NCBI RefSeq assembly: GCF_012027355.1
Contig: NZ_SNUH01000001.1
Span: 620,001-684,000 of the forward strand
Origin: Thermococcus sp. M36
GTDB taxonomy: Archaea; Methanobacteriota_B; Thermococci; Thermococcales; Thermococcaceae
Direction: 5' to 3'
DNA: 64,000 nucleotides
Shown in pieces: positions 50,571-62,496 of this stretch (position 1 is the stretch's first letter; the number at the start of each line of letters is the position of its first letter). Both the position numbers and the translations under genes were made by a program. A model generated the notes under the pieces. It had not been told where the DNA came from. It ran no database searches and was given only the letters and a program-made list of their open reading frames with translations.

Positions 50571-51275
50571 TTATGTCAGAAGAACGGCAATTACACCAGC
50601 GAGGAAGATGCCATCGAAGGTGCCGGCGCCGCCTATGCTCACCATTGGGGCCCCGAGGTTTTTGATCCGGTTCCAGTTCATGATGTCCGCACCTATGAGA
50701 ACGCCCATCGTCCCGCTCACGTAGGCTACAAGGGTCGGGTTCCCATTGCCCAGGAGCCATCCCAGAACAACCGCTATGAGCGGGGGGAAGAACATCGGCA
50801 TTGCAATTCCCAGACCCTTCACGGGCTTTGCAAATGCGTGGCTGAACATGGCAGCTATTGCGACCGCAACCAGGGTGTTGAAGAGGAGGGAGAAGTTGGC
50901 CATATAGATGAGTCTGAACACCTCGTACAGAACTATGCTCAGGGGCACCAGGGCACCGCCAACGTTAATGGCTATGATGACTCTCCTTTCACTCCAGTCA
51001 ACGTAGGGGACGGGATACGAGATGCCGAAGAACCTCACCTCCCTGACTGCCAGAACCGGCTCATAGGAGGTCTCCTCAGCTATCGGGATGTTTATAAAAC
51101 TCCCAATAAGGGCAAACAGAAACAGGGGGTAAGCGACCTCCGGAGGAATCCCAAGCTTTTCAAAGGCGGCCATGACTATGCTGGAGAACACGACAAAGAC
51201 CGCAACGAACACGACGAACATTACGAGCAGAACGGGCAGCGAAACGGGGGGTACTATCAGACTACGCCTGCTCAT
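50571..51275 (-). CDS. DUF1614 membrane protein
   Basis: 234 residues with about seven hydrophobic segments. The stretch FALIGSFINIPIAEE and the C-terminal MGVLIGADIMNWNRIKNLGAPMVSIGGAGTFDGIFLAG region are typical of DUF1614, an archaeal membrane family of unknown function with conserved polar residues inside membrane segments. The start overlaps the upstream ASCH gene by 14 bases. Confidence 0.8.
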   Translation of the reverse strand: MSRRSLIVPPVSLPVLLVMFVVFVAVFVVFSSIVMAAFEKLGIPPEVAYPLFLFALIGSFINIPIAEETSYEPVLAVREVRFFGISYPVPYVDWSERRVIIAINVGGALVPLSIVLYEVFRLIYMANFSLLFNTLVAVAIAAMFSHAFAKPVKGLGIAMPMFFPPLIAVVLGWLLGNGNPTLVAYVSGTMGVLIGADIMNWNRIKNLGAPMVSIGGAGTFDGIFLAGVIAVLLT

Positions 51276-51645
51276 CCTCTACCACCACGTTCGCCCATAT
51301 CTGGGCACCTCTGGCAATATTAACATCCACTGGCCTTTCAAACTTCCGAGCGTTTCTGAAGACCCAAGCGTACAGCGGCTTTCCTGCCGAGTACTCCCTG
51401 AGGAACTCCTGATCGACAAGGTGCTTGTCCCTGTGCTCCGCAAGCTCTTCAGGAGTGAACGGCCCGAGAACATCCACCAGCTCGGCCTTTCCCAGTGCCT
51501 TCCCTCCGCTGAGTATCAAGACCTCCCCCCTGAACTTCGTCCGGGACTTGCGGATTTCCCAGACCTTCCTACCCTCCACGAGGAGGGTCGCAAATGGCTC
51601 CCGGACTATCAGGCCCTTCCTGGGGTTCCTTCCATCCGTGCGCAT
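51262..51645 (-). CDS. ASCH domain protein
   Basis: 127 residues from ATG 51645; the longer start at 51705 would precede the TATA-like TTTTATAAAC (minus strand, about 51669-51678), so the mRNA likely begins just before 51645. KGLIVREPFATLLVEGRKVWEIRKSRTKFRGEVLILSGGKALGKAELVDVLGP region shows the ASCH fold with the conserved WEIR and G-E motif. ASCH proteins bind RNA or modified nucleosides; some are hydrolases. The exact role is unknown. Confidence 0.78.
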   Translation of the reverse strand: MRTDGRNPRKGLIVREPFATLLVEGRKVWEIRKSRTKFRGEVLILSGGKALGKAELVDVLGPFTPEELAEHRDKHLVDQEFLREYSAGKPLYAWVFRNARKFERPVDVNIARGAQIWANVVVEDEQA

Positions 51646-51771
51646 CAATAGAAAGGGTGAAAGGAAGTTTATAAAACCTGCGTCACAGACATGTCCAGAA
51701 GGCACCTCAGGAGCGTGTGGATGAAAAACTTTAAGTCCACCTTACCGAAGCCACAGAGGGAGGTAAGGCCG

Positions 51772-52407
51772 ATGAAGATTATCTGGTATGGGCACGCATG
51801 CTTCTGGATCGAGACCAAAGGTGTGAGGCTCCTAATAGACCCGTACCCAGAGGTTGACGATGACAGGATAGGCGATGTCGACTACATTCTGATAACCCAT
51901 GAGCACACAGACCATTATGGGAAGGTGGAGCTCCTCTCCAGGCTCAGGGACGCCACAGTCATAGGACCCCCAACAGTTTACATGATGGCCGTAAGCGACG
52001 GCATAACCAGAGCCAGGGAAATAGAAGAGAACCAGACTCTGGAGCTGGAAAACGGCGTTAAAGTCACCGCGGTCTACATGGAGCACCCCTCCAGCCAGTA
52101 CCCTGTGGGCTACCTGGTAGAGGGCGACAAGAGGCTGTTCCATACGGGCGACACGTACTCCACCCCGGTACTTCAGCGGCTTCGGGGAAAGGTGGACGTT
52201 CTGATGGTCCCTATAAGCGGCCGCTCGACTGCCAACGAACGCGAGGCGGCGCAGATCATTGAAGACATCAGGCCAAGGGTCGTGATACCCATGCACTATG
52301 GTGTCTACGGTACTGGGAGCGTTGAAAAGCTCCAGGAAGAGCTCAAAAAGCGCCGCATATGGGTGATGGTCAGGCCCATGGCCCTGTACGAGGAGCTCAC
52401 GCTGTAG
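51772..52407 (+). CDS. Metal-dependent hydrolase, UPF0173 (MBL fold)
   Basis: 211 residues from ATG 51772 (GGGAGGTAAG upstream). HEHTDHYG near 45-52 is the metal motif, followed by [15 protein letters not shown] and IPMHYG in the order of UPF0173. The substrate is unknown. The stop is 12 bases before the radB start, so the two share a transcript. Confidence 0.85.
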   Translation: MKIIWYGHACFWIETKGVRLLIDPYPEVDDDRIGDVDYILITHEHTDHYGKVELLSRLRDATVIGPPTVYMMAVSDGITRAREIEENQTLELENGVKVTAVYMEHPSSQYPVGYLVEGDKRLFHTGDTYSTPVLQRLRGKVDVLMVPISGRSTANEREAAQIIEDIRPRVVIPMHYGVYGTGSVEKLQEELKKRRIWVMVRPMALYEELTL

Positions 52408-52418
52408 CGGTGGGGCTG

Positions 52419-53105
52419 ATGCTCACCACCGGTGTAAAATCACTGGACGAGCTCCTCGGAGGGGGAATAGGGGAGGGAGTTCTCACCCAGGTTTACGGGA
52501 GCTTTGCTACGGGCAAAACAACTCTCGCGGTTCAAATCGGCCTGCTAAGCGGGGGAAGAGTGGCGTACATAGACACCGAGGGCGGATTCTCCCCGGAAAG
52601 GCTGGGCCAGATTGCAGAGGCGAGGGGCCTTGACCCTGAAGATGCTCTCAGCAGGTTCATTCTCTTTACCCCCGCGGACTTCAAGGAGCAACGGCGGGTA
52701 ATAGGCAACCTGAAGAAGGTTGTTGACAGGGGATTTTCCCTCGTGGTTGTGGATTCCATAACCGCCCACTACAGGGTCGAGGAGCACAGGAGGAACCTGA
52801 CGGCGGAGCTCGGCAAACAGCTCCAGGTTCTCCTCTGGATAGCCAGAAAGAACGACATCCCTGTAATAGTCATCAACCAGGTTCACTTCGACAGCAGGGT
52901 GGAGAGAATGAAGCCCGTCGCCGAGCACACGCTCGGCTACCGCACTAAAGACATCCTCCGCCTCGACAGGCTCAGCAGTCCAGGCCTGAGGGTGGCTATC
53001 CTAGAGAGACACCGCTTTAGACCCGAGGGAGGGATGGTGTACTTCAGGATAACGGAGAAAGGGATCGAGGAAGCCATCAACGGGGCAAAGAAGATAACGC
53101 CCTAA
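52419..53105 (+). CDS. radB: DNA repair and recombination protein RadB
   Basis: 228 residues from ATG 52419, preceded by GGTGGGG. Walker A is GSFATGKTT and Walker B LVVVDSITAHYR; the N-terminal helix-hairpin domain of RadA is absent. This is the short archaeal RecA paralogue that assists RadA in homologous recombination. No intein is present. It follows the UPF0173 gene closely. Confidence 0.93.
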   Translation: MLTTGVKSLDELLGGGIGEGVLTQVYGSFATGKTTLAVQIGLLSGGRVAYIDTEGGFSPERLGQIAEARGLDPEDALSRFILFTPADFKEQRRVIGNLKKVVDRGFSLVVVDSITAHYRVEEHRRNLTAELGKQLQVLLWIARKNDIPVIVINQVHFDSRVERMKPVAEHTLGYRTKDILRLDRLSSPGLRVAILERHRFRPEGGMVYFRITEKGIEEAINGAKKITP

Positions 53106-53181
53106 AGACAATGAAGCCCTCGCTTCTGCGTCCCCTTCACCCCCGACTACTAGGGGGTTGCAAAAAAGGGAAATTCGGAGA

Positions 53182-54597
53182 TTAAACCCTCTCGTAAACC
53201 TCGCTCACTATCCTCAGGACCGCCTTGTAGAGCTTCTCGCTGATGATGCCCTCCTCGTAGTGCTCCGTGAGCTTGTCCTTGTCGATTACCTCCTTCTTGC
53301 CGTCTGGCCATTTGACGATGTCAACCTCGAGGTCGATGTAGCGCGCCCTGTCAGGGTATATCTCGACAGGCGTGTTGATGTTGTAGTACTCGCCCTTGAG
53401 GTTTCCGCTCCTGTCGTAGTAGCGGTGAACAAACCACCACTTCCCGGCCTCTATCTCGGTGATAACGTAGTCCCCGAACTCGATAGGTATGTCCAGCCCG
53501 TCGTAGAACTTCCCTGGCTTCAGGTGGCGTTTAAAGGTCACCTTCAGGGGATCCGTGGAGACCTCAACTATCTCTCCAGGGCCTATCTTGATGCGCTGTC
53601 CATCGGGCTTGTAGTGCTCAAGGCTGAAGAGCCAGCCCTTCTTCGGCCCTTTGTTGGATATGAGCGCCTCCCAGAAGCCCGTCTTTACCTTCTCCCTCTG
53701 GGCGGGCATCTTGGCCAGTATTCCCTCGGCTATCTCGACCGCAAAGCTCAGCTCCGGATCGTAGGCCTTCAGCTGGTGGTGGCCCTCAACGGTGGGGACG
53801 ACCCTGTTCCGTATCTCGTCGAGCTTCTTTTTGGCACCGCCGCCGAACTCCACTTCGTAGATGTTGCGGCCCTCTATGATGAGCGAAGGGGCGGTGTAGG
53901 AGTCCGCCCTCTTGAGCCTGTCGGCCAGCCTGGAGAGCTTTATTATCTCGTCCCTGAGGGTGTTCCAGTCCTTGTAGGCGGCGGCTGTCCTCCAGAGGAT
54001 CCCCCACTCACCAAGGTCTATGCTGAGGCCTAGTATGCGCAACCGCTCGCGCTCGCTCTGATCGCGTATTTTGCGCGAGATCTTGACGTGTCTCTGGGCC
54101 CCAACCGGCTTCGGTATGAGGACGGCGTAGTCCCCGGGGATCGTGAGGGTAACGCTCAGGTGGGGGAGGAGGTTGTGCTTCTTGACCTGGACGAGTATTT
54201 CGTCCCCTTCGGCAACATGCGGGAGTTCGCCCGCCGGAACCGTGCCGATGGCACTTCCGATGTCAATGTAGACGTGTCTCTCGTCCTTCTTGACGACCAT
54301 GCCGCGGTAGATCCCGTAGAGCTGGTACGGAAGCTTCCTGAAGAACACGTCAATGAGCTCCTCTTCGAGGGCGGCCTTAACCTCCTCGACCCTGGTGCCG
54401 ACAAGTATCACCCCGTGGTGATCCCTCTTGTCGTAAACATCCACATCGAACTCGTCGTAAGTCTTTTCGAGGTCGAAGCGCTCTATGATCCTGTTGCTCG
54501 GCTGGGATATGCCGAAGCCTCTGTCAAGGAAAAGCCTTGTCAGGGCCGTTGAGTAAATGCCCCTAACCCGGACTGAAACTCCTGTGCCTGTAGACAC
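53182..54597 (-). CDS. fau-1: FAU-1 / AU-1-type RNA-binding ribonuclease
   Basis: 471 residues from GTG 54597, the same length as P. furiosus FAU-1. The N-terminal half ([21 protein letters not shown], then an S1-like segment [29 protein letters not shown] region) resembles the RNase E/G N terminus. The C-terminal half from about 310 is a DUF402 domain ([20 protein letters not shown]). The family binds AU-rich RNA and has been linked to rRNA precursor processing. The start lies 35 bases inside the preceding coiled-coil gene on the same strand. Confidence 0.88.
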   Translation of the reverse strand: MSTGTGVSVRVRGIYSTALTRLFLDRGFGISQPSNRIIERFDLEKTYDEFDVDVYDKRDHHGVILVGTRVEEVKAALEEELIDVFFRKLPYQLYGIYRGMVVKKDERHVYIDIGSAIGTVPAGELPHVAEGDEILVQVKKHNLLPHLSVTLTIPGDYAVLIPKPVGAQRHVKISRKIRDQSERERLRILGLSIDLGEWGILWRTAAAYKDWNTLRDEIIKLSRLADRLKRADSYTAPSLIIEGRNIYEVEFGGGAKKKLDEIRNRVVPTVEGHHQLKAYDPELSFAVEIAEGILAKMPAQREKVKTGFWEALISNKGPKKGWLFSLEHYKPDGQRIKIGPGEIVEVSTDPLKVTFKRHLKPGKFYDGLDIPIEFGDYVITEIEAGKWWFVHRYYDRSGNLKGEYYNINTPVEIYPDRARYIDLEVDIVKWPDGKKEVIDKDKLTEHYEEGIISEKLYKAVLRIVSEVYERV

Positions 54598-55309
54598 TTT
54601 CACCACCCCGCATCTTCTTTTCCACCACTCCAATGAGCGCGAGCCCTTCAAGCACCTGCTCCACATCCCTCACGCCGCTGAGCTTCTCAACGTTTCTCGC
54701 CTCCACCCACAGCAAACCCCTGGAGTGCCAGTCCCTGAGGGCCTCCTCAACCTTATGGACGTCTCCGGGGTGGACGTAGAGCCTGAACAGGAGCGCCTTC
54801 AGGGCCTCGAGCTCGGCCTCCAGCCTTTTGATTTTCCGGAGCTCTTCCATTATACCCACTGGCACCTTTTTCTCCTTTTCGCCCCCCGCCAAGAAGCTCA
54901 GCCCCTCGACCTCTCGGAGGATTTCACTCACGGCTTTCCTGACGGCGTAATCGTAGACCCGGTGGAACTGTACGAGCCTCTCAACGGCCGTGGAGAGCCG
55001 CATCCTGGCATCGTAGTCGTGCCCACGAGCAAGCAGTGGAAGTATTTCCTCAAGACGGAACTTCATCTGGTGCTCGTTCCTGTAGAGCTCTTTGGCCTCT
55101 TCCCCGATGGCCCCCCCAAGCTGGCCTGCCTCCCTGTACAGCATCGCGGCCAGCTCCAGCTTCTCAAGGGACACTTTGTACAGGGAATTTATCTTATCGT
55201 GGAGGGACTCCCAGTCCTTCTCCCCGTATATCCCCGGAAACTGGGCCTCAAAATTGGAGTGGAGCTCCTCAATGCGGGAGAGTTGGGCCTTGATGTCGTC
55301 AACGTTCAT
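54563..55309 (-). CDS. Conserved hypothetical protein, coiled coil plus winged-helix-like end
   Basis: 248 residues, family not recognised. Residues 1-110 are helical with heptad-like patterns; 140-175 ([24 protein letters not shown]) is likely coiled coil; 185-240 ([48 protein letters not shown] region) has the look of a winged helix. It overlaps the start of fau-1 by 35 bases, suggesting coupled translation and perhaps a shared RNA-related role. Confidence 0.6.
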   Translation of the reverse strand: MNVDDIKAQLSRIEELHSNFEAQFPGIYGEKDWESLHDKINSLYKVSLEKLELAAMLYREAGQLGGAIGEEAKELYRNEHQMKFRLEEILPLLARGHDYDARMRLSTAVERLVQFHRVYDYAVRKAVSEILREVEGLSFLAGGEKEKKVPVGIMEELRKIKRLEAELEALKALLFRLYVHPGDVHKVEEALRDWHSRGLLWVEARNVEKLSGVRDVEQVLEGLALIGVVEKKMRGGESVYRHRSFSPG

Positions 55310-55436
55310 GCGGAAAACCCCCTGGGCTTATCTTGGCCCTACCCCTACTTGTAGTTTTCGATGGGCCTCTGTTAAACACAACTGCTTTCCCAAAACCTTT
55401 TTTTAAGCCGGAAAACTAATCCAGGCGGTGCGCGTG

Positions 55437-56363
55437 ATGGTGCTCTACGACCGCTTCGGCAGGCCCGTGACCAACCTCAGGATATCCCTGACCCAGGACT
55501 GCAACTACTCCTGCTTCTTCTGCCACAGAGAGGGCCAGCACTTCAATGCGCCCCTCGAACTGACCCCAGCCGAGATAGAACGGCTGGTCAGAATAGCGTC
55601 CAGCCTGGGGATCAGAAAGGTGAAGCTCACAGGAGGGGAGCCCACAGTCCGGAGGGACATCCTGGAAATAGTCAGAAGGATAAAGCCTTACCTACGGGAT
55701 CTCTCCATGACAACCAACGGGAGTCGCTTAAAGGAGCTGGCCAGACCGCTGGCGGAGGCCGGCCTAGACAGGGTCAACGTCTCCCTCCACAGTCTCAGGC
55801 CAGAGGTGTATAAAAGGATAACCGGCGCAGATATGCTCGAGGCCGTTCTGGAGGGGATCGAAGAGGCTGTGAAGTACCTCTCACCCGTCAAGCTCAACAT
55901 GACTGTCATGAAGGGGCTCAACGATGGAGAGATATGGGAAATGATAGAGTTCGCAGCAAAAACAGGGGCCGTACTCCAGCTCATCGAGCTTGAGGCACCG
56001 AGGGAGTTCACCGAAACGAGATTTTTCAGGAAGTACTTCTACCCCCTGAAGCCAGTTGAGGAGGAGCTTGAGAAAAGAGCAGTGGAGGTCAGGGAGAGGC
56101 GCATGCACCGCAGGAAAAAATACTTCGTCCCAACTGACTATGGAACCGCCGAAGTCGAGGTCGTGAGGGCAATGCACAACACAGTGTTCTGCGCCAACTG
56201 CACCCGCTTAAGGGTCACCTCAAACGGGAAGTTCAAGACCTGCCTCCTGAGAAAGCACGACCTCATCGATTTTGTGTCCGCTATGAGGAGGGGCGCAAGC
56301 GATTCGGAGCTTGTGGATCTGTTCAGACGGGCGGTTCTCATGCGCGAACCATACTGGAGGTAA
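55437..56363 (+). CDS. moaA: Radical SAM GTP 3',8-cyclase MoaA
   Basis: 308 residues from ATG 55437. CNYSCFFC at about 22-29 is the CX3CX2C motif binding the SAM cluster, [13 protein letters not shown] the SAM-binding loop, and [18 protein letters not shown] near 250-270 the second cluster motif that binds GTP. MoaA with MoaC makes the pterin of the tungsten/molybdenum cofactor, needed by the tungsten aldehyde oxidoreductases of these archaea. The C-terminal double glycine of some MoaA proteins is replaced (ends EPYWR). Confidence 0.88.
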   Translation: MVLYDRFGRPVTNLRISLTQDCNYSCFFCHREGQHFNAPLELTPAEIERLVRIASSLGIRKVKLTGGEPTVRRDILEIVRRIKPYLRDLSMTTNGSRLKELARPLAEAGLDRVNVSLHSLRPEVYKRITGADMLEAVLEGIEEAVKYLSPVKLNMTVMKGLNDGEIWEMIEFAAKTGAVLQLIELEAPREFTETRFFRKYFYPLKPVEEELEKRAVEVRERRMHRRKKYFVPTDYGTAEVEVVRAMHNTVFCANCTRLRVTSNGKFKTCLLRKHDLIDFVSAMRRGASDSELVDLFRRAVLMREPYWR

Positions 56364-56373
56364 GCGTTTTTAA

Positions 56374-57417
<1,044 letters not shown>

Positions 57418-57423
57418 AATACA

Positions 57424-58908
57424 TCACTTCCGTCCAAGGAAGTCGAACAGCGTCGCCTGCTTGCCCTTCTTCTTCGGTTTGTCTATCTTCTCCGACTTTT
57501 CCCTGCCTACGGGCTCAATCTCCTCCTCGGCCTTCTGGAGCTCCTCCTCGCTTATCTCCTGCTCATCCCCGACCTCTTCCTCCGCAGTTTCCTCGGCGGC
57601 CACCTCGATCCCTTTCCCAGCTTCCCTGGCTCTTGCCTCCAGCTCCCCTTCCCTCTTCAGCTTCTTTTCGATGTTCATGCTCTTGGCCCATATCGTCTTC
57701 GCCTTCTCGCTGTCCCCGGCTATGAACTCGACCTCCTTGAGATCAAGGTCGAGGTAGACAACGAAGTGCGCGGCCATCTCCGGGTTGTTCTCGAATATCG
57801 CCCTGAGGTAGTTGAGGGTCTCCAGGGCCTCGAGCTTCGCCATGTGCATCTCGCCCATAATTTTCTTAACTATGGAGTCCCTCAGCGAGCGCTCTGCCTT
57901 GCTCTCGGTGAGGAGCTTTATTGTCCTAGGGGGGTAAATCCTCACGAAGCCCTTCTTCTTGACCCCAGCAACGGCGACTCCCGCGGTCATCATGTCGGTG
58001 GCATACTTCCAGAGGGAATAGTTCCCCGTCCTCTGGGCCCTCCCGAGGTAGATATCCGCCCTGCTCAGGGCTTCGTAAGCCCTTGCTATCTCTTCTGGCT
58101 TTGTGTACACATACGGCACGTTCTCCTCTATCCACTGGAGGAGCTCGTGGGGGAACATATCCACTCCCAGCGTGGCCAGCTTCGCCCGCTTGGCGTTGTC
58201 GGTCGCGAAGACCTGGGCCAGAGCCTGGAAGACGCTCTTCTCGGTGTCGCGGTAGGCGAGAACCTCGTGGGCGTCCTCGATTCCACCGGTGACAACCGTC
58301 TGGAGGTCGTTTATCGCCGCCCTCAGGTCGCCGTTGGCGTGCTTCGCTATGTCATAGAGAACCTCTTTCGGGACAGTAATGCCCTCACGCTTGAGTATCC
58401 TGACGAGGGCCTTCACGATGTCCCTCTGGGTCAGCCTTTTGTACTCGACTATCTGGGCCTTGCTCCTTATCTCCTTCGGCACCTCCCAGTAGTGGTTGGC
58501 GCTCATTACTATCGGGTTCCTCGCCCTGGTGATGAGCTTGGCTATCTCCTTCGCACCGCTCGGCTCTATGTTGTCGGCCTCGTCGAGGAAGATGAGCTTC
58601 CTGTGCCTCCCGAGAATGTCCATCGTGTACGCCGCCTGGACGTAGCGCTCTATCTTTTCGTACGTTCTCTCATCGCTGGCGTTCAGTTCGATTATCTCGA
58701 AGCCGTACTCGTGGGCCACCGCATAGACAGTGGTCGTTTTCCCACTTCCCGGCGGGCCGGCAAGGATTAAAGCTTTCTTTTTAGGCGGATTGCCATGAAG
58801 CCATGCCCCTATCCAGGCTCTGACCTGCTCTATCGCTTTGGTCTGGTTGACTATCTCACTAAGCTTCCTCGGCCTGTACTTCTCGACCCAGGGGACTTCC
58901 CTCGGCAT
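57424..58908 (-). CDS. rfcL: Replication factor C large subunit
   Basis: 494 residues from ATG 58908. [17 protein letters not shown] opens the clamp-loader domain; Walker [10 protein letters not shown], Walker [10 protein letters not shown]. The long C-terminal tail is acidic then basic ([21 protein letters not shown] to [16 protein letters not shown]). The final QATLFDFL is a PIP box that binds PCNA. It loads PCNA onto DNA with four RfcS subunits. The start lies 5 bases after the rfcS stop. Confidence 0.96.
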   Translation of the reverse strand: MPREVPWVEKYRPRKLSEIVNQTKAIEQVRAWIGAWLHGNPPKKKALILAGPPGSGKTTTVYAVAHEYGFEIIELNASDERTYEKIERYVQAAYTMDILGRHRKLIFLDEADNIEPSGAKEIAKLITRARNPIVMSANHYWEVPKEIRSKAQIVEYKRLTQRDIVKALVRILKREGITVPKEVLYDIAKHANGDLRAAINDLQTVVTGGIEDAHEVLAYRDTEKSVFQALAQVFATDNAKRAKLATLGVDMFPHELLQWIEENVPYVYTKPEEIARAYEALSRADIYLGRAQRTGNYSLWKYATDMMTAGVAVAGVKKKGFVRIYPPRTIKLLTESKAERSLRDSIVKKIMGEMHMAKLEALETLNYLRAIFENNPEMAAHFVVYLDLDLKEVEFIAGDSEKAKTIWAKSMNIEKKLKREGELEARAREAGKGIEVAAEETAEEEVGDEQEISEEELQKAEEEIEPVGREKSEKIDKPKKKGKQATLFDFLGRK

Positions 58909-58913
58909 AGCTA

Positions 58914-59894
58914 TCACTTGCCCATTATGGTGAACTGAGCGAGTAGGGCCTCAAGCTGTATCATCTCGTTGGCCCCTTCAACGAGCCTGAAGTTGTACTC
59001 CCCGATTTTATCCGCCAAGGCCACTTTTCTGTCCTCCGGGATGGGCAGGTTGAAGACCTCCTTATGCATCTGGATGAGCACGTCCTCACCGCTGAGGCCC
59101 TGCTTGAGTAGTATCTCCCTGAGCTTGTCCCTCGCCTTGAGGAAGTTGCCCTCAAGGGCCAGGTTCATCATCTCGCGCACATCCTCTGGCCTGGCCCTGC
59201 TCGCAACAAGAAAGACGTTCTCGTCGGTTATCCTCGTGTCGAGGGCCGCTGCCGCTTGAAGGACGTTGATGGCCCTCCTCATGTCTCCCTCAGCAACGTA
59301 GAGGAGCGCCTGGAGGCCATCTTCTGTCAGCTCAAGCCCCTCGTTCTCGGCTATATATTTGATCCGCTCCGCTATGTCCTCGTCGTTCAGCGGCCGGAAG
59401 CGGAATATGGCACACCTTGATTGAATAGGTTCGATAATCTTTGACGAGTAGTTACAGCTGAGAATGAACCTGACGTTGTTGGAGAACATCTCCATTGTCC
59501 TCCTCAGGGCCTGCTGGGCGTCCTGAGTCAGAGCATCCGCCTCATCGAGGAAGATTATCTTGAAGCTCGTACCCCCTATTGGCTTGGTCCTCGCGAACTC
59601 CTTTACTTTCTCTCTAATTACGTTTATGCCCCTTTCATCGCTCGCGTTCAGTTCGAGGAAGTTGTGCCTCCAGTTCTCGCCGAAGAGCTCCCTCGCGAGG
59701 GCCAAGGCGGCCGTGGTCTTTCCGACTCCCGGCGGGCCTGCGAAGAGAAGGTGAGGCATCGAGCCAGTCCTGGCATAGTGCTTAAGCCTCTTGACTATGT
59801 GAGCCTGACCGACTATATCATCGAGCCTCTGGGGCCTGTACTTTTCAACCCAGGGCTTTTCGAGAATCTTAACTTCCTGAATCTCTTCCGGCAT
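58914..59894 (-). CDS. rfcS: Replication factor C small subunit, intein-free
   Basis: 326 residues from ATG 59894 (GGGTGAT upstream). Walker A GPPGVGKT (53-60), Walker [11 protein letters not shown], and the RFC-box SRCAIFRF are intact. The small subunit of T. kodakarensis and P. furiosus is, from memory, interrupted by an intein at the P-loop; here the coding sequence is continuous. With RfcL it forms the heteropentameric clamp loader. First gene of the rfcS-rfcL operon; divergent from the oxoamine synthase gene with 124 bases between. Confidence 0.96.
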   Translation of the reverse strand: MPEEIQEVKILEKPWVEKYRPQRLDDIVGQAHIVKRLKHYARTGSMPHLLFAGPPGVGKTTAALALARELFGENWRHNFLELNASDERGINVIREKVKEFARTKPIGGTSFKIIFLDEADALTQDAQQALRRTMEMFSNNVRFILSCNYSSKIIEPIQSRCAIFRFRPLNDEDIAERIKYIAENEGLELTEDGLQALLYVAEGDMRRAINVLQAAAALDTRITDENVFLVASRARPEDVREMMNLALEGNFLKARDKLREILLKQGLSGEDVLIQMHKEVFNLPIPEDRKVALADKIGEYNFRLVEGANEMIQLEALLAQFTIMGK

Positions 59895-60018
59895 GGTTAT
59901 CACCCTACTACCGGGGCATATGGATTTCCGGGGTATTAAGCCTTTTGCCTGTCCGTGTACCGAACGGGACAGTGCAAAGCTTTTATACCTCGGTGCCCAA
60001 AAACAACCGGTGGTTCTC

Positions 60019-61206
60019 ATGGCGAAGCTTGACTGGATTAGGGAGGAGCTCCAAGAACTTAAGGATAAGGGCCTCTACGTAACCATCAGGAAGCTTGAAA
60101 GCTCCCAGGGCCCCTGGGTTGTGGTGGATGGAAAAAAGGTTCTCAACATGTGCTCCAACAACTATCTCGGCCTCGCCGCGGCCCCTGAGATAAGGTACGC
60201 GGCCATAAGGGCCATCCTCGACTACGGTGTCGGTGCGGGGGCCGTCAGAACCATTGCAGGAACCATGGAGCTCCATGTCGAGCTTGAGGAGAAGCTGGCG
60301 AAGTTCAAGAAGAGGGAGGCGGCGATTCTCTTCCAGAGCGGCTACAACGCAAACCTCGGTGCCATAAGTGCCCTCATCACAAAGAAGGACGATGGCGTCT
60401 TCGTCAGTGAAGAGCTCAACCACGCGAGCATCATAGACGGAATGCGCCTCAGCGGCGCGCCGAAGGTCATCTACAAGCACCTCGACATGGACGACCTCAA
60501 GAAGAAGCTCGAAGAGGTCAAGGACAAAAAGAAGAAGCTCATCGTTACCGACGGCGTCTTCTCAATGGACGGTGACCTCGCCCCGCTCCCGGAGATAGCC
60601 GACTTGGCCGAAGAGTACGACGCGATGGTCTACGTTGACGACGCCCACGGTGAGGGTGTCCTCGGTGAGCACGGAAGGGGTATAGTCGACCACTACAAGC
60701 TCCACGACAGGATCGACTTCGAGATGGGAACGCTTAGCAAGGCCTTCGGTGTCATAGGCGGCTATGTCGCCGGCCCGGAGGAGGCCATCGAATACCTCCG
60801 CCAACGTGGAAGGCCGTTCCTCTTCTCAAGTGCCCCGAACCCGCCCGATGTCGCGGCAGCAATAGCCGCCGTTGAGATACTCCAGAAGAGCGACGAGCTG
60901 GTTAGGAGGCTCTGGGACAACACCCACTTCCTCCAGAACGGGTTGAGAGACCTCGGCTACGACCTCGGCAACACCAAGCACCCGATTACTCCGGTCATGC
61001 TCTACGACGAGAAGCTCGCCCAGGAGTTCAGCAGGAGGCTCTACGAGGAGTACAACATCTTCGCGCAGGCAATAGTCTACCCGACCGTCCCGCTCGGAAC
61101 CGCTCGTATCAGACTCGAGCCTTCCGCCGCCCACAGCAAGGAAGACCTCCAGTACGTCATTGATGCCTTCGAAGACCTTGGGAAAAAGACGGGCTTCCTG
61201 AAGTGA
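60019..61206 (+). CDS. Alpha-oxoamine synthase (Kbl/serine palmitoyltransferase-like)
   Basis: 395 residues from ATG 60019 (CCGGTGG upstream; TATA AGCTTTTATAC at 59978-59988). The PLP lysine is Lys241 in GTLSKAFG, with DDAHGEG (207-213) holding the cofactor Asp and His, and SSAPNPPD near 275. The family condenses an amino acid with an acyl-CoA: glycine C-acetyltransferase (Kbl), BioF or SPT. T. kodakarensis TK2217 is the matching gene; the exact substrate is not fixed by sequence. Bases 60973-61157 are repeated exactly at 62312-62496. Confidence 0.9.
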   Translation: MAKLDWIREELQELKDKGLYVTIRKLESSQGPWVVVDGKKVLNMCSNNYLGLAAAPEIRYAAIRAILDYGVGAGAVRTIAGTMELHVELEEKLAKFKKREAAILFQSGYNANLGAISALITKKDDGVFVSEELNHASIIDGMRLSGAPKVIYKHLDMDDLKKKLEEVKDKKKKLIVTDGVFSMDGDLAPLPEIADLAEEYDAMVYVDDAHGEGVLGEHGRGIVDHYKLHDRIDFEMGTLSKAFGVIGGYVAGPEEAIEYLRQRGRPFLFSSAPNPPDVAAAIAAVEILQKSDELVRRLWDNTHFLQNGLRDLGYDLGNTKHPITPVMLYDEKLAQEFSRRLYEEYNIFAQAIVYPTVPLGTARIRLEPSAAHSKEDLQYVIDAFEDLGKKTGFLK

Positions 61207-61221
61207 GTCACCTCATGTTTT

Positions 61222-61273
61222 TCGGTTTAATTTTTATATCATCTGTGTCCAAGGAGATCGAAAATTAAACCGA
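61222..61273. repeat. 13-bp inverted repeat after the oxoamine synthase gene
   Basis: TCGGTTTAATTTT (61222-61234) is the exact reverse complement of AAAATTAAACCGA (61261-61273), with 26 bases between. A related AACCGAAAAATTAA occurs again at about 61331-61344. It may be a transcript 3' end structure or an old mobile-element terminus. Confidence 0.5.
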
Positions 61274-61392
61274 CATTCAGATATTGGGTAAAATTTTGAA
61301 CCATACTTGCATGCGCAGGTCACACCCTCAAACCGAAAAATTAATTTCTCCTGAGGCTCACTCCGGGTTGAGCGGCCGCAGTGGTGGCACTC

Positions 61393-62217
61393 ATGTCGGT
61401 CGGGGTTGCAGTGCTCGTAGAACTGGCGCTAGTGGGGATCCTTATAACCGCCCTGAGGCACAGGGACAGGTTTATCTCACGCTATCCTGAACTGAGGAAG
61501 TTCTACGACCTGGGAATCCTAGCGTTCTTCACGGGCTCGCTGGCCAAACTCGTTTTTATAATCCTCGACCTCAAAAACGATGGGACCATAGCGCTCGGCC
61601 CCGGAGAGGCGGCCCTCCTCAACACCACGGGGAACCTGCTTTTCCTGATCACCGTCCTCCTGCTCATGGGTGGATGGGTTGGGCTGCTGAACGCTATGGT
61701 GGAGCGGTACGAGCTGGTTCCGGTAATCGAGTTTGGGGACGGGGGAAACACAGACCCGATGATGCCCGGTCTCTACCTCTGCACACTGGCAAACTGCCAC
61801 TCCGTGGTCTCCAGGCTCCTCAGGGGCAGGGCGGGTCTGATCGTCTCCAGACACCCTCCAGATGAGGTGAGGAGGATCCTGAGAATAGAGAAAACTCCCG
61901 TCCTGTGGCTCACCAAGGTCAGGGGCGAGGGAACCGTTTCTCCAACACACCTCGAACACCTCCTCCAGACCCTGGTAGACTTTATGAGGAAGACCCATGG
62001 CCCCAAGCTGATACTCTTGGACGGGGTGGAGAACCTCATAGTTGAAAACGGCTTCGTGCCTGTTTTCAAATTCCTGACAACCCTGAAGGACTACGCCGTC
62101 ACCAACGAGACAATCATTTTGGTGCCCCTCGACAGAAGAACCCTCGACGAGAAAACACTCGGCCTCCTGCGGAGGGAGTTTGAAATCCTCGATACCAAAA
62201 AGCTGTCCGGCCAGTGA
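61393..62217 (+). CDS. DUF835 protein with N-terminal membrane domain
   Basis: 274 residues from ATG 61393 (GGTGG five bases upstream; GTG 61381 is in frame). Three hydrophobic segments lie within the first 105 residues. The soluble part from about 125 (GLYLCTLANCHSVVSRLLRGRAGLIVSRHPPDEVRR, then LILLDGVENLIVENGFVPVFKFL) is DUF835, an archaeal P-loop-related domain without a Walker A motif. It may act in signalling at the membrane, but no function is established. Confidence 0.78.
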   Translation: MSVGVAVLVELALVGILITALRHRDRFISRYPELRKFYDLGILAFFTGSLAKLVFIILDLKNDGTIALGPGEAALLNTTGNLLFLITVLLLMGGWVGLLNAMVERYELVPVIEFGDGGNTDPMMPGLYLCTLANCHSVVSRLLRGRAGLIVSRHPPDEVRRILRIEKTPVLWLTKVRGEGTVSPTHLEHLLQTLVDFMRKTHGPKLILLDGVENLIVENGFVPVFKFLTTLKDYAVTNETIILVPLDRRTLDEKTLGLLRREFEILDTKKLSGQ

Positions 62218-62311
62218 ATCAGCCCTCAGAACTTTATCTGCTCGACCTTATAGCACACGACATCATTGCCCTTATTAATGTCGTTTTAGATGGAAGGGGA
62301 TGTTCTCAGAA

Positions 62312-62496
62312 ACCAAGCACCCGATTACTCCGGTCATGCTCTACGACGAGAAGCTCGCCCAGGAGTTCAGCAGGAGGCTCTACGAGGAGTACAACATCTT
62401 CGCGCAGGCAATAGTCTACCCGACCGTCCCGCTCGGAACCGCTCGTATCAGACTCGAGCCTTCCGCCGCCCACAGCAAGGAAGACCTCCAGTACGT
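62312..62496 (+). repeat. 185-bp direct repeat, copy 2 (copy 1 at 60973-61157)
   Basis: Perfect match by eye over 185 bases in direct orientation, 1339 bases from copy 1. Flanks differ on both sides. Recombination between the copies would delete the intervening DUF835 gene. Confidence 0.9.

Noticed and set aside
57766-58770. 334-codon plus-strand frame
   Set aside because: Antisense to rfcL and without any recognisable motif.
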